Assembly (NCBI RefSeq): GCF_003217325.1
Contig: NZ_QJTI01000007.1
Location: 62,001 to 126,000, forward strand
Direction of reading: 5' to 3'
Source: Rhodopseudomonas faecalis
GTDB lineage: Bacteria > Pseudomonadota > Alphaproteobacteria > Rhizobiales > Xanthobacteraceae
DNA: 64,000 bases
Position 1 is the first letter of the stretch. Each line of letters opens with the position of its first letter. Positions 46,731 through 54,664 of the stretch are shown here, one piece after another. Under the pieces are notes generated by a model. It ran no database searches. It saw only the letters and a program-made list of their open reading frames with translations, and was not told the origin of the DNA. Both the position numbers and the translations under genes were made by a program.

Positions 46731-47126
46731 GATCAAGTGGCGGTCCAAATTCCGGCAGTTGCGCGGCGATTATAAATCGCTTCGCGTGCGGCAAAGGGAA
46801 GGGTGGGGCGCCCTATATGCCCGATTCACACAAACTGCAGCCAAGGAAATGCGGTCTCTGACAATCGTGCTTGACCGCGGCGCAAAAGGCGCAGCCCGGC
46901 TTTGAACCAGAGCGGCTGTGCCGTCGACCCATCGATAAGGCCGATCGCTAAGGTCAGAACCATGCTGGCAACCAAGCGTTAGGCTCATGCGCGGCGGCTG
47001 CCAAATGCGGTCGCAGCATTAAGCGTTCCGACACCGTTGGACCGCTATGCGGAATAGAAACTCGGTCGTCAGCCGGGGAACCAGACAACGCCGCATTCGT
47101 TGAATGACGGCAACAGGGACGGTGAG
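46731..47126. other. Intergenic region between dnaB and the small stress gene
   Basis: No gene seen. The left part should hold the dnaB promoter (minus strand), but no strong -35/-10 pair is clear; ATATAG near 46816 is the best -10 candidate. The right end holds the EcfG promoter at 47077-47101. Confidence 0.5.
47077..47101 (+). promoter_or_regulatory. EcfG (general stress response) promoter
   Basis: GGAAC at 47077-47081 and CGTT at 47098-47101 are separated by 16 bp. This is an exact match to the alphaproteobacterial EcfG consensus, GGAAC-N16/17-CGTT. The predicted start near 47108 lies about 19 nt before the ATG at 47127. No second match was found in the intergenic regions scanned by eye. 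Confidence 0.75.
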
Positions 47127-47324
47127 ATGGCAGAGCGGCTGGAGTGGCATTCGTCGTTGCATGCCGAGCAGGCGTGGCTTGCGGCGCTGGTCGATGCGTT
47201 TGAGCAGGTCGCCGCTACCGAGAGCACGGCCGGCTGCGATCCGAACGCGCTTGCCGCCTGCGCGCGTTATCTGGCCCGGCCGAGTGTTGGTGCCGTGGGT
47301 GCGGTGTCGCGTCTGCTGAACTGA
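47127..47324 (+). CDS. Small predicted stress-regulated protein
   Basis: 65 residues: MAERLEWHSSLHAEQAWLAALVDAFEQVAATESTAGCD, then PNALAACARYLARPS and a hydrophobic end. It is helical, soluble, has two Cys and no signal peptide. I recognise no family. What supports it as a gene is the EcfG promoter just upstream, with a suitable leader, and a GGTGAG-like ribosome site before the ATG at 47127. A TTG at 47100 would overlap the promoter -10 and is unlikely. A general stress-response member is inferred. Confidence 0.6.
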   Translation: MAERLEWHSSLHAEQAWLAALVDAFEQVAATESTAGCDPNALAACARYLARPSVGAVGAVSRLLN

Positions 47325-47653
47325 GATCTTCTGACGAATTGATCCGCTGACCTACTGCGACTGACTGAACCTCCGCGACTGATCCGCTGCGATCGCCCGA
47401 CGCTGCGCGCAAAAGTCGCGTGATCTGGACGAACTTCGTCCATGTTCGGCCGGCAATGCCTTTCACATGATGACCTGCATGGCTAGCTGCTGATGCCGTT
47501 GACGCATCGGCTCGGCTGGGCCGCGTGCGATCATTGGCTGCTGCTCATCTTGCGGGCAGCAGCCAGCGCGATCTGCATGCTTCCATTCGCAGCGCAATAG
47601 GCTAAAAGGTGGGCGCCGCGCTGCCGGCGATTTTCCCGCGACTGGAGGAGTGA
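47325..47653. other. Intergenic region, no gene seen
   Basis: No credible frame. Short imperfect repeats of GATCCGCTG- and CTGCGACTGA-type sequence occur at about 47340-47395 (GATCCGCTGACC, ACTGCGACTGAC, GCGACTGATCCGCTGCGATC). A GGAGGAG ribosome site directly precedes the next gene. No clear promoter is seen. Confidence 0.4.
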
Positions 47654-49090
47654 ATGTCGAGCCGAGCGCTCAGTTTAGCGACGGTGTTCGGTCTAATCGT
47701 CTGCTCTGCGACGACTGGACGAGCTGAAAACCTCGAGGCTGGCAAATCGCCGGCGCAGATTTTTGCGGGCACTTGTGCGGTCTGTCACAAGAGTGCGCGT
47801 GGCCTAGTACGCACCGTGCCGCCGTCGTCGCTGCCCTCATTCCTGCGGCAACATTACACGACCAGCGCCGACATGGCCGGGATGCTGAGCTCCTATCTGA
47901 TGGGCAGCGGCGGCACCGATCCGCGTGGCCGCGGTGGCTTGACCCGGCAGGGCGAGGAAGCCAAGTCCGGCCGCGGCGCCGAGCCGGCCGAAGCTGCGCC
48001 GGGACGCCGGATGCGCGAAGCGCCGCCGCAGGCACCGGGCGCCGAAGCGGCCCGCCCGGCCGCCGAAGGGCAGGCCGACCAGCCGCCGCCGCGCAACCGC
48101 CGCGATTCCAAGCGCAAGCGTCAGGAACTGGAAAGCCAGCCGCCGGCGAGCGATGCGCCCGCCGCGACCGCCGCTGAGGAACAGCCGCAGCAGCCGCCGC
48201 GCAAGCGCAAGAAGGACAAGCAGCAGGCCAAGCCCGAGCCTAAGCCCGAGCCCACCGAGGCCGGCAAGACTGAAGCTGGCAAGACCGAACCTGGCAAGAC
48301 CGAAGCTGGCAAGGCTGAGGCTGGCAAGCCTGAGGCTGGCAAAACCGAAGCGGGTAAGGCTGACGCTAAGCCGGAACCCAAGGCGGACGCCAAGTCTGAA
48401 CCGGCCAAGTCTGAACCGGCCAAGTCTGAACCCGCCAAGGCTGAGCCGGCTAAGTCCGAGCCGGCCAAGTCGGAACCGGCGAAGTCGGAACCGGCTAAGT
48501 CCGAACCTGCGAAGGCGGAGCCGGGCGAGGCAGCTAAGCCCGTGCCCGCGGTGCCGGCCAAGCCGGACGCCGCGCATGACGAGCCGGCCAAGGTGCAGGC
48601 TAAGCCCGATGCCGCCGACAAGGCGGAGCCGGCAGCGGCCCCCGCCGCGGCCGAGACCGTGAAGCAGCCGGAGGCGCCCAAGGCAGAGCCGGCCAAATCC
48701 GAAACGCCGAAGGCCGACGCTCCGAAGCCGGACACCCCGAAGGCGGAGACCCCGGCCAAGGCCAAGTCGGACGATCACGACACCGCCAAGCCGGAGCCGG
48801 GCCACGACGCCAAGCCTGATGCCAAACCCGATGCCAAATCGGACGTGAAGTCGGAGCCGAAGTCGGATGTGAAGACCGACGCCAAACCGGAGCCCAAGCC
48901 GGAAGCCGCTCCGGCGCCGCGCTCCGATGACAGCGCCGATCGTCCGGCTGCGCCCGCCAGCAGCGAGCCGGCCGCGCGCCCGGCCGCGTCAACGGCGCCC
49001 GCGCAGCCGGTGGCGCCGCCGCCGGTGCCCGGTCCGCCGCCGCCGCCGGTCGAACCCGGCGCGCCCCCGGATCTGCCGATCTCGAAGTAA
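47654..49090 (+). CDS. Exported c-type-cytochrome-like protein with long Lys/Pro/Glu/Ala tail
   Basis: 478 residues. Signal peptide about 1-24 (cleavage near GRA-EN). A small domain carries one heme-attachment motif, CAVCH at 41-45, and a likely Met ligand region SADMAGMLSSYLMG near 73-86. From about residue 95 the rest is low complexity: blocks of GKTEA (about 198-235), then SEPAK/AEPAK repeats (about 247-297), and further KPEAKPD-like stretches, ending in PPVPGPPPPPVEPGAP. Such Lys-Pro-Glu rods resemble TonB-type periplasm-spanning linkers. It has no C-terminal membrane anchor. The function is unknown; one-heme electron transfer or scaffolding are options. Confidence 0.8.
   Translation: MSSRALSLATVFGLIVCSATTGRAENLEAGKSPAQIFAGTCAVCHKSARGLVRTVPPSSLPSFLRQHYTTSADMAGMLSSYLMGSGGTDPRGRGGLTRQGEEAKSGRGAEPAEAAPGRRMREAPPQAPGAEAARPAAEGQADQPPPRNRRDSKRKRQELESQPPASDAPAATAAEEQPQQPPRKRKKDKQQAKPEPKPEPTEAGKTEAGKTEPGKTEAGKAEAGKPEAGKTEAGKADAKPEPKADAKSEPAKSEPAKSEPAKAEPAKSEPAKSEPAKSEPAKSEPAKAEPGEAAKPVPAVPAKPDAAHDEPAKVQAKPDAADKAEPAAAPAAAETVKQPEAPKAEPAKSETPKADAPKPDTPKAETPAKAKSDDHDTAKPEPGHDAKPDAKPDAKSDVKSEPKSDVKTDAKPEPKPEAAPAPRSDDSADRPAAPASSEPAARPAASTAPAQPVAPPPVPGPPPPPVEPGAPPDLPISK
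48243..48521. repeat. In-gene tandem repeats coding GKTEA and SEPAK units
   Basis: 15-bp coding repeats, first GAxGCTGGCAAG-like (E-A-G-K-T), then GAACCGGCCAAGTC-like (S-E-P-A-K). The units differ mainly at third codon positions, showing selection for the protein. Repeat number is likely to vary between strains. Confidence 0.85.
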
Positions 49091-49109
49091 CGCGATCCCA
49101 TCAATCACC

Positions 49110-49146
49110 AACCGGCGCGGCCCCAGGCTGCGCCGGTTTTGTTTGT
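49110..49146 (+). terminator. Intrinsic terminator of the CxxCH gene
   Basis: A 9-bp stem AACCGGCGC/GCGCCGGTT (49110-49118 with 49130-49138) with an 11-nt loop is followed by TTTGTTTG. It lies 20 bp after the stop codon. Confidence 0.8.
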
Positions 49147-49154
49147 TGCCCACA

Positions 49155-49184
49155 TTGGAGTAGCGCTCTAGAGTAATGCTCCAA
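49155..49184 (+). promoter_or_regulatory. Likely TetR operator
   Basis: A perfectly centred dyad: TTGGAG (49155-49160) and CTCCAA (49179-49184) frame CTCTAGAG (49166-49173), all around the same centre. It can also be read as two direct units, GAGTAGCGCTC and GAGTAATGCTC, each itself a small palindrome. It ends 13 bp before the TetR ATG, so the encoded repressor probably binds it and controls itself and the thioesterase. Confidence 0.7.
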
Positions 49185-49197
49185 GGTGGGCGGGCCG

Positions 49198-49803
49198 ATG
49201 AGCGCAGTGCGGGATCAGGTATTGGCGGCGGGCCTGGCGGTGTTCGACCGCGACGGGCTGGAGAGCGGCACGGTGGCCGCGATCCGGCAGCGCGCCGGGC
49301 TGTCGAACGGCAGTTTCTTCCATCTGTTCAAGAGCAAGCAGGAACTGGCCGGCGCGTTGTTCGTCGACGTGCTGCGCCGCTACCACGCGGCGATCATGGC
49401 GCCGCTCGATGGTGCCGCGATCGGCGCCGCAGCGGGCATCGAACGGCTGATCCGCGCCCATCTCGATTGGGTGATGCTGCACCGTCTGGAAGCGCGCTTT
49501 CTGTTCGAGATCGCCCGCAACGAGTGGGGCGGCGAGGTGCGCGCCGCGCAGCGCGCCGAAAACGACAAGCTGGCCGAGCGGCTCGATGGCTGGCGCCAGC
49601 CACTGCTGCTGCGCGGCGAATTGGTGGCGATGCCGGCCGCGCTGTTTTTCGCGCAGTTGATCGGGCCGGCGCAGATGCTGTGCCGCGGCTGGCTGTCGGG
49701 GCGCGATCGCAGCGATCCGCGCCAGCACGCCGATCAACTGATCGACTGCGCGATTCGCGCGCTGGTCGTGCAGGCCCGCGCCAACCAGGAGGACACGCCA
49801 TGA
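49198..49803 (+). CDS. TetR family transcriptional regulator
   Basis: 201 residues. The N-terminal helix-turn-helix reads MSAVRDQVLAAGLAVFDRDGLESGTVAAIRQRAGLSNGSFFHLFKSKQELAGALF, typical of TetR. The ligand domain is helical and unspecified. The ATG at 49198 is chosen because an upstream GTG (49186) would encroach on the operator. A palindrome lies directly upstream (49155-49184). The thioesterase gene starts at 49800, overlapping its stop by 4 bp, so the ligand may be an acyl-CoA or related compound (inference). Confidence 0.92.
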   Translation: MSAVRDQVLAAGLAVFDRDGLESGTVAAIRQRAGLSNGSFFHLFKSKQELAGALFVDVLRRYHAAIMAPLDGAAIGAAAGIERLIRAHLDWVMLHRLEARFLFEIARNEWGGEVRAAQRAENDKLAERLDGWRQPLLLRGELVAMPAALFFAQLIGPAQMLCRGWLSGRDRSDPRQHADQLIDCAIRALVVQARANQEDTP

Positions 49804-50309
49804 CCGCCACCAGCGACGCCGGCTTTGCGGCCATTGCTGAAAAGATCCACGATCACGTCGGCCGCCAGGGGTTCATGGCGCTGCTCGGCGCCGAACTGAC
49901 CGAGCTTGGGCGCGGGTCATGCACGCTGGCCGTGCCGCATCGCTCCGAACTGTTGCAGCAGCACGGCTTTTTTCACGGCGGCGTCAGCGCGTTTCTGGTC
50001 GATAACGCCACCACCATCGCCGCGGCCAGTTCGCACGGCCAATTGGCACTGACTGCCGAGTTCAAGCTCAACTATCTGGCGCCGGCGCAGGGCGAGCGGC
50101 TGTTGTGCCGGGCGAGGGTGATCAAACCGGGGCGGCAGATCGCGGTGGTGGCGGCGGATGTGTTCTGCCTGCGTGACGGTGCGGAGATCCACACCGCCAC
50201 CGCTTTGGCCTCGATTGCGATGCTCGATGACGCCAAGGGCGCAAAGCACAGCGATCAAAAGCACAGTGATCAAAAGCACAACGACGCAAAGCAGAAGAGC
50301 CCGGCCTGA
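49800..50309 (+). CDS. PaaI-family hotdog thioesterase
   Basis: 169 residues. Hotdog fold with HGFFHGGVSAFLVDNATTIAAAS, the PaaI motif (HGG.....D), near residue 56, followed by TAEFKLNYLAPAQGERLLCRARVIKPGRQIAVV, as in acyl-CoA thioesterases. The catalytic Asp is the one in AFLVDNA. The last 20 residues repeat a KHSDQ-like unit three times (AKHSDQKHSDQKHNDAK), absent from typical PaaI. It is translationally coupled to the TetR gene and probably controlled by it. The acyl substrate is unknown. Confidence 0.9.
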   Translation: MTATSDAGFAAIAEKIHDHVGRQGFMALLGAELTELGRGSCTLAVPHRSELLQQHGFFHGGVSAFLVDNATTIAAASSHGQLALTAEFKLNYLAPAQGERLLCRARVIKPGRQIAVVAADVFCLRDGAEIHTATALASIAMLDDAKGAKHSDQKHSDQKHNDAKQKSPA

Positions 50310-50326
50310 GGACAGGCCGGGCTCTT
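50295..50326. terminator. Bidirectional terminator between paaI-like and rplI
   Basis: A perfect 14-bp stem AAGAGCCCGGCCTG/CAGGCCGGGCTCTT (50295-50308 with 50313-50326) with an AGGA loop overlaps the end of the thioesterase gene. It sits between convergent genes and should stop transcripts from both sides. Confidence 0.85.
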
Positions 50327-50357
50327 GCTGTGGTGATGGAAAACGGGGAGGCCGGGC

Positions 50358-50942
50358 TTACTGCTCGGTCTCTTCCTCGTCCTGCACCGCATCCGGATCG
50401 AAGAACTCGCCGGCGGCGGCCAGCGCTTCGGCAGCGGCGTCCTGATCTTCGCGGCGGGTCGAGATGTCTTCGCCACGGTTGATGCGCTCGGCTTCTTCAG
50501 CGCTGCGCGCCACGGTGACCGACACGCCGACTTCGACTTCCGGATGCACGGCGATCGAGATCTCGTGCTTGCCGATGGTCTTGACCGGGGCGTCGAGCAG
50601 CACCTGGCTGCGGCTGATCTGGATGCCGTCGGCAGCGAACGAGGCGATGATGTCGCGCACCGACACCGAACCGTACAGCTGGCCGGCTTCCGAAGCCTGA
50701 CGCAGCACCACCACGTTGCGGCCTTCGATCTTCTCGGCGACCTTCACGGCTTCGCCCTTGGCGGCGAGGTTGCGCGCCTCAAGGTCGGCCTTCATGTGCT
50801 CGAACTTGGCGCGGTTGTCGGCGGTGGCGCGCAGCGCCTTGCCGCGCGGCAGCAGGAAGTTACGGGCATAGCCGTCCTTGACCTTGACGATATCGCCCAT
50901 CTGACCGTGCTTGGCGACGCGTTCCAGCAGAATGACTTCCAT
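50358..50942 (-). CDS. rplI: 50S ribosomal protein bL9
   Basis: 194 residues. N-terminal rRNA-binding domain [34 protein letters not shown], a connecting helix ([27 protein letters not shown]-like) and C-terminal domain with [20 protein letters not shown] and [15 protein letters not shown]. It has an acidic tail of about 35 residues (DEEETEQ end), common in Alphaproteobacteria. The start is ATG 50942. It is the last gene of the rpsF operon. Confidence 0.96.
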   Translation of the reverse strand: MEVILLERVAKHGQMGDIVKVKDGYARNFLLPRGKALRATADNRAKFEHMKADLEARNLAAKGEAVKVAEKIEGRNVVVLRQASEAGQLYGSVSVRDIIASFAADGIQISRSQVLLDAPVKTIGKHEISIAVHPEVEVGVSVTVARSAEEAERINRGEDISTRREDQDAAAEALAAAGEFFDPDAVQDEEETEQ

Positions 50943-50991
50943 GATGTTCTCCTTGTCAGTGTATGCGTGTGATTGAAAATTCGTTTCAGGT

Positions 50992-51957
50992 TCAGTCGTC
51001 GTTTGCCGCACGGGGCGGCGGCTGCCGGGCGAAACGCCGCCGGAAGCCGAACAAGGCCTCGGCAATGCCGAAGGCGACCGCCAGCAGGATCGGCCAGCCA
51101 AACACCATGCACAGCGCGTAGCTGGAGCCGAGGATGAAGGTGCGGTTGCGTGAGCCCTGGGTCAGGGTGTGAAGGGTGGCGAGGCCCTGCAGCGCATAGA
51201 CCATCATCAGCGCGGCGGTGGCGGCGCGGCTGACGATGCCGGGCAGGCCGTCCAAAAAGCTGCCGGCGACCGCCAGCGACAGCGCGGCCAACGTCATCGG
51301 CGGCAGGGTGAGGGCGTTCAGATCGGGCCACGGCCGCTGCAGGTGTCCGGACATCGCGGTGATCTTGCCGGCCAGCCACAAATTCACGGTGAGCGTCATC
51401 ATCGCCATCAGGGCGCCAGCCGACGGAGCCACGGCGGCGAGCGCGGTGGCGAGTTGCTCAATGTCGCCGCGCGGACTGCTGCTGCTTTCGCTCAAAACTT
51501 TGATCAGGCTGTTGCGGAGGCCCTCGGTGAAGCTGTTGCTGTCGCCGCCCACGGTGAACAGCATCACCACGGTGGTCAGCGTAGCCAGGCCAGCGATCCA
51601 GAGCAGAATGCGCTCAACCGGGTACCATTCCAGCGTGCTCGGCCCCCCGGAAGGCGACATCGCCAGCGGCGCCGCACGGCCGAGCAGCGCCAGGCGGCCG
51701 AGCCACCAGGCGGGCAGAGCAATGGTCACCAGAAACGCCGCGAGATAGGGCAGGCCGAAAATCGTGCCAAGTCCGAGCGCGGCGGCCAAGCCGCCAATCG
51801 CGGCGCCAGCCGAGCCCCAGCCGAGCGCAGCGACCATCAGCGGCAGCGGAGCCAGGTAAAATAGCAATACCGAGATCATCGCGCCCGAAACGAGCGAGCC
51901 GAACATCAACGCCGACGCGCAGCCGGCTGCCAGATTGATCAGGATATTGAAAATCAT
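50992..51957 (-). CDS. DUF2232 membrane protein
   Basis: 321 residues with about eight membrane segments; matches DUF2232 (YybS-like). The start is ATG 51957 ([20 protein letters not shown]). Near the C-terminus [41 protein letters not shown] is the conserved end. In many Rhizobiales this gene lies between rpsR and rplI, as here. Function is unknown. It ends 50 bp before rplI. Confidence 0.87.
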   Translation of the reverse strand: MIFNILINLAAGCASALMFGSLVSGAMISVLLFYLAPLPLMVAALGWGSAGAAIGGLAAALGLGTIFGLPYLAAFLVTIALPAWWLGRLALLGRAAPLAMSPSGGPSTLEWYPVERILLWIAGLATLTTVVMLFTVGGDSNSFTEGLRNSLIKVLSESSSSPRGDIEQLATALAAVAPSAGALMAMMTLTVNLWLAGKITAMSGHLQRPWPDLNALTLPPMTLAALSLAVAGSFLDGLPGIVSRAATAALMMVYALQGLATLHTLTQGSRNRTFILGSSYALCMVFGWPILLAVAFGIAEALFGFRRRFARQPPPRAANDD

Positions 51958-52052
51958 CAGCTGTCCCGCTCCTTTCGAGCGGTTAGAGGCCAAGGGCCCC
52001 AACCATCGGCGAGCGGAACGACCCGGACGCCTTATGAAAAATACGACAGAGA

Positions 52053-52082
52053 GAAACGGCCGGCAGCAAAAGCTGCCGGCCG
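52053..52082 (-). terminator. Hairpin after rpsR, possible attenuator
   Basis: On the minus strand, an 11-bp stem CGGCCGGCAGC/GCTGCCGGCCG (52072-52082 with 52057-52067) with an AAAA/TTTT loop is followed by TTTCTC. It lies 7 bp after the rpsR stop. It may cut transcription so that rpsF/rpsR are made in excess over DUF2232 and rplI. Confidence 0.65.
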
Positions 52083-52088
52083 AATGCG

Positions 52089-52328
52089 TCAGCGAATGAC
52101 GTAGGGCAGCAGACCCAGGAACCGGGCGCGCTTGATGGCGCGGGCCAGCTCACGCTGCTTCTTGGCGGACACGGCAGTGATGCGGCTCGGCACGATCTTG
52201 CCGCGCTCGGACACGTAACGCATCAGCAGCTTGGAATCCTTGTAGTCGATCTTCGGCGCATTCGCGCCCGTGAACGGGCAGGTCTTGCGGCGACGGAAAA
52301 ACGGGCGGCGGGCACCAGCTTCGGCCAT
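52089..52328 (-). CDS. rpsR: 30S ribosomal protein bS18
   Basis: 79 residues: [66 protein letters not shown]. The typical single Cys in CPF is present. It starts 6 bp after rpsF. S6 and S18 bind each other in the ribosome. Confidence 0.97.
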   Translation of the reverse strand: MAEAGARRPFFRRRKTCPFTGANAPKIDYKDSKLLMRYVSERGKIVPSRITAVSAKKQRELARAIKRARFLGLLPYVIR

Positions 52329-52333
52329 ATCTC

Positions 52334-52780
52334 TTACTCCTCGGTCGCTGCAGGGGCGGCGGCGTCATCGCGCGGGCGGCGCGGGCCACGATCACCACGG
52401 AAGCCGTCACGGTCGCCACGCATGCCACCGCCGCGATCGTCACGATCGCGATCACGATCGGCCTTGCGCATCATGGCCGACGGACCTTCCTCGAGTTCGT
52501 CAACGCGAACGGTGAGGTAACGAATGATGTCTTCGTTGATCCGCTCTTGGCGCTCGATCTCCGCCACCACCGCGGCCGGGCCGTCGATGTTGAGCATCAC
52601 GAAATGCGCCTTGCGGTTCTTGTTCATGCGATAGGTCAGCGAACGCAGGCCCCAAGACTCAGTCTTGGTCACCTTGCCACCGAGGCTCTCGATCACACCC
52701 GTGATCTGGGTGGTCAGGTCTTCCACCTGCTGGGCGCTCGCGTCCTGACGCGCGAGAAAAACATGCTCATAAAGAGGCAT
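52334..52780 (-). CDS. rpsF: 30S ribosomal protein bS6
   Basis: 148 residues. [22 protein letters not shown] and the core [30 protein letters not shown] are canonical. The C-terminal ~45 residues form an Arg/Asp/Gly tail ([19 protein letters not shown]) instead of E. coli's Glu tail, seen in relatives. The ATG at 52780 is the family start. A strong promoter lies 190 bp upstream, so the operon has a long 5' leader. Confidence 0.97.
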   Translation of the reverse strand: MPLYEHVFLARQDASAQQVEDLTTQITGVIESLGGKVTKTESWGLRSLTYRMNKNRKAHFVMLNIDGPAAVVAEIERQERINEDIIRYLTVRVDELEEGPSAMMRKADRDRDRDDRGGGMRGDRDGFRGDRGPRRPRDDAAAPAATEE

Positions 52781-52964
52781 GATGGTCCTTTCCAAGGTTG
52801 ATCGCCGATCCCAGCGACAAGCCCCTCGAACCCTTCGGAAAGGACTCGGAATGCTCAGAAGGCGGAAGCACGGGACGACGGGCCGACTGGCCCTGCCACA
52901 TCATATTCGCCAAAGGAGAAAATGCTGAAGCCGTCCGTTCAGCTCCCGGCCGGGATCTGCGGAT
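52781..52964 (-). promoter_or_regulatory. Long 5' leader of the rpsF operon
   Basis: About 184 nt between the predicted transcription start and rpsF. In several phyla such leaders bind the S6-S18 pair through a CCG-containing bulge to repress the operon. CCG triplets occur in several places here (for example in CCGCCTTC), but I cannot fold it reliably, so only the length and position support a regulatory leader. Confidence 0.35.
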
Positions 52965-52970
52965 GCGCGG

Positions 52971-52999
52971 GTTATACGGGTTTTGCGGGGCTTGGCAAG
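52971..52999 (-). promoter_or_regulatory. sigma70 promoter of the rpsF-rpsR-DUF2232-rplI operon
   Basis: On the minus strand, CTTGCC (52994-52999) and TATAAC (52971-52976) are separated by 17 bp, near the alphaproteobacterial optimum. Predicted start near 52964. Confidence 0.65.
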
Positions 53000-53047
53000 G
53001 GTGAAGCGGCCGCGGACCAGGCCCGAAGCCGGCAAATCGCGTCAAGC

Positions 53048-54349
53048 TTACAGATTAAAGTGCAGCTGGTCATCGGCGTGCGCCCGGGACGGGTCGGCTG
53101 CGGCCGGATCTCCATTGAGCGATGGGACCAGATTGGGGGCGTTCAGGCTCGGCCGGCAGATCACGAACATGCCTTTGCCGCGCCGCTTGGCTTCATACAT
53201 CGCCAGATCGGCCGAACGCAGCAGTTCGTCGGTGGTGCGGCCGTCGCGCGGATAGCCGGCAATACCGACGCTGACGCCGATCCGCAGCGGCTGCTGCTGG
53301 TCGACGTCGAACGGGTGCGAGATGACGGCGACGATGCGCTCGGCGATCGACGTGGCCTGATCGGTGTCGAGCCCGGGCAGCAGAATCACGAATTCGTCGC
53401 CGCCGACCCGAAACACCATGTCGCTGCTGCGAATCGAATCGCGCAGCCGGTGTGCCACCGCGACCAGAATGGCATCGCCCGCCGCGTGCCCGTAGCGGTC
53501 ATTGGCGGCTTTGAAGCCGTCGAGGTCGAGGCAGAACACCGAAAAACGCCGCTGGCTGCCGTCGATCGCCAGTGCCGCCTTGCGCAGCTGCTCGTCGAAC
53601 GCCTTGCACTGCATGATCCGGTTCGGCAGGCCGGTCAGCGGGTCGGCGTTGGCTAACCGCCGATTTTCTTCTTCAGACATAAAGAGATGGAGCAGGACCT
53701 GATAGTTCTCCATCAAGATCAGCGAGATCGCGACGCCGAAAATCGGCACCAGCAGCGCCAGCACGGCCATTTCCGGATAGGGCGACAGCAACATGGTGCT
53801 GGCGAGCGGCGTCGCCAGAATCGCGATCATCAGGATCGCCAGGCGCGGCGTACCGGCGTTGCGCGATGAAATCCCGCCGGACAGGCCGGCAATCACCATG
53901 CCGGCCAGCAGCGTCAGCATCAGATCGCCAGACAGCACACACAGGCCGCAGCCAAGCCCGAAGGTCACGGTCCAGACCAGGGTCAGCAGCACCACCAATT
54001 TGACGCTTTCGAGCTGGCCTCGCGATTCCAGCCTTTCCTGGCGGACCACCGCCAGATAGCGGGCGACACCGAGCACGACCTCGAGCGCCAGCCAGGAATA
54101 GGCCCAGGTAGCGCCAGTTGATACCGCCGTGGTACTGACCATCAGCAGCGTGGAGGCGATCGCCAAAACCAGCGTGCCTCGCTTGGTCTGGCTGTGCAGC
54201 ACCAGGCGGCTCAGAATCGCTTCCGGCTGCGGGCGCGGGCCACTGGTCAGCCAGTCGACGACACGCGACAGCGCTCCGCCGCCGATGCCATCATCGGCGC
54301 GGCGGTGATCGAACGCCATCAAGCTTTGTTCCGGCTTCAACAATCGCAT
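53048..54349 (-). CDS. Membrane diguanylate cyclase (GGDEF)
   Basis: 433 residues. Cytosolic start, then about five or six membrane segments (about 55-215; LVLAIASTLLMVSTTAV, LVVLLTLVWTVTFGLGCGLCVL, AVLALLVPIFGVAISLIL), a short helix, and a GGDEF domain (about 240-410; NADPLTGLPNRIM). The active site GGDEF is at 316-320. The I-site RSSD is at 307-310, so product inhibition is expected. The membrane region is not a named sensor domain known to me. The ATG at 54349 is used; a TTG at 54355 is also possible. A second c-di-GMP source besides PleD. Confidence 0.92.
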   Translation of the reverse strand: MRLLKPEQSLMAFDHRRADDGIGGGALSRVVDWLTSGPRPQPEAILSRLVLHSQTKRGTLVLAIASTLLMVSTTAVSTGATWAYSWLALEVVLGVARYLAVVRQERLESRGQLESVKLVVLLTLVWTVTFGLGCGLCVLSGDLMLTLLAGMVIAGLSGGISSRNAGTPRLAILMIAILATPLASTMLLSPYPEMAVLALLVPIFGVAISLILMENYQVLLHLFMSEEENRRLANADPLTGLPNRIMQCKAFDEQLRKAALAIDGSQRRFSVFCLDLDGFKAANDRYGHAAGDAILVAVAHRLRDSIRSSDMVFRVGGDEFVILLPGLDTDQATSIAERIVAVISHPFDVDQQQPLRIGVSVGIAGYPRDGRTTDELLRSADLAMYEAKRRGKGMFVICRPSLNAPNLVPSLNGDPAAADPSRAHADDQLHFNL

Positions 54350-54664
54350 CCCCAACTGCGCCCCGGACTATCGGGGTGATCGTTGCGGCGCCATTAAGGT
54401 CGGCCGATCGGTATGAATCAGCGTGAATTGTTTGTTGCCGGAAATCGGCGGGCTTTTGCCTGTTGATCGTCAATCTGGCTTGACAGCACCGCGCTTGCGG
54501 GTCTCTTACGGCCAAGCTTGCCGCGCCATGCGTGCCAAGAGATTGTTTTCTTGGTTGATCCTCTTCTGGCAGGCCGTTGATTTTATTAATGATCGCTGGC
54601 TCCGCGCAACGATGTGCCGGGCCGGCTTGGCCCTGGTCGTGGGCAGTCAATGTGGGGGCGATTG
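54350..54664. other. Divergent intergenic region before fabD
   Basis: No gene seen. CTTGAC at 54479-54484 is a strong -35-like match for fabD, but the -10 17 bp later is weak (TCTCTT). The region also holds the cyclase promoter on the minus strand, not located. No other structure stands out. Confidence 0.35.

Noticed and set aside
48243-48521. Repeats inside the CxxCH gene as an independent DNA element
   Set aside because: They keep the reading frame and vary mainly at third positions, so they are coding repeats.
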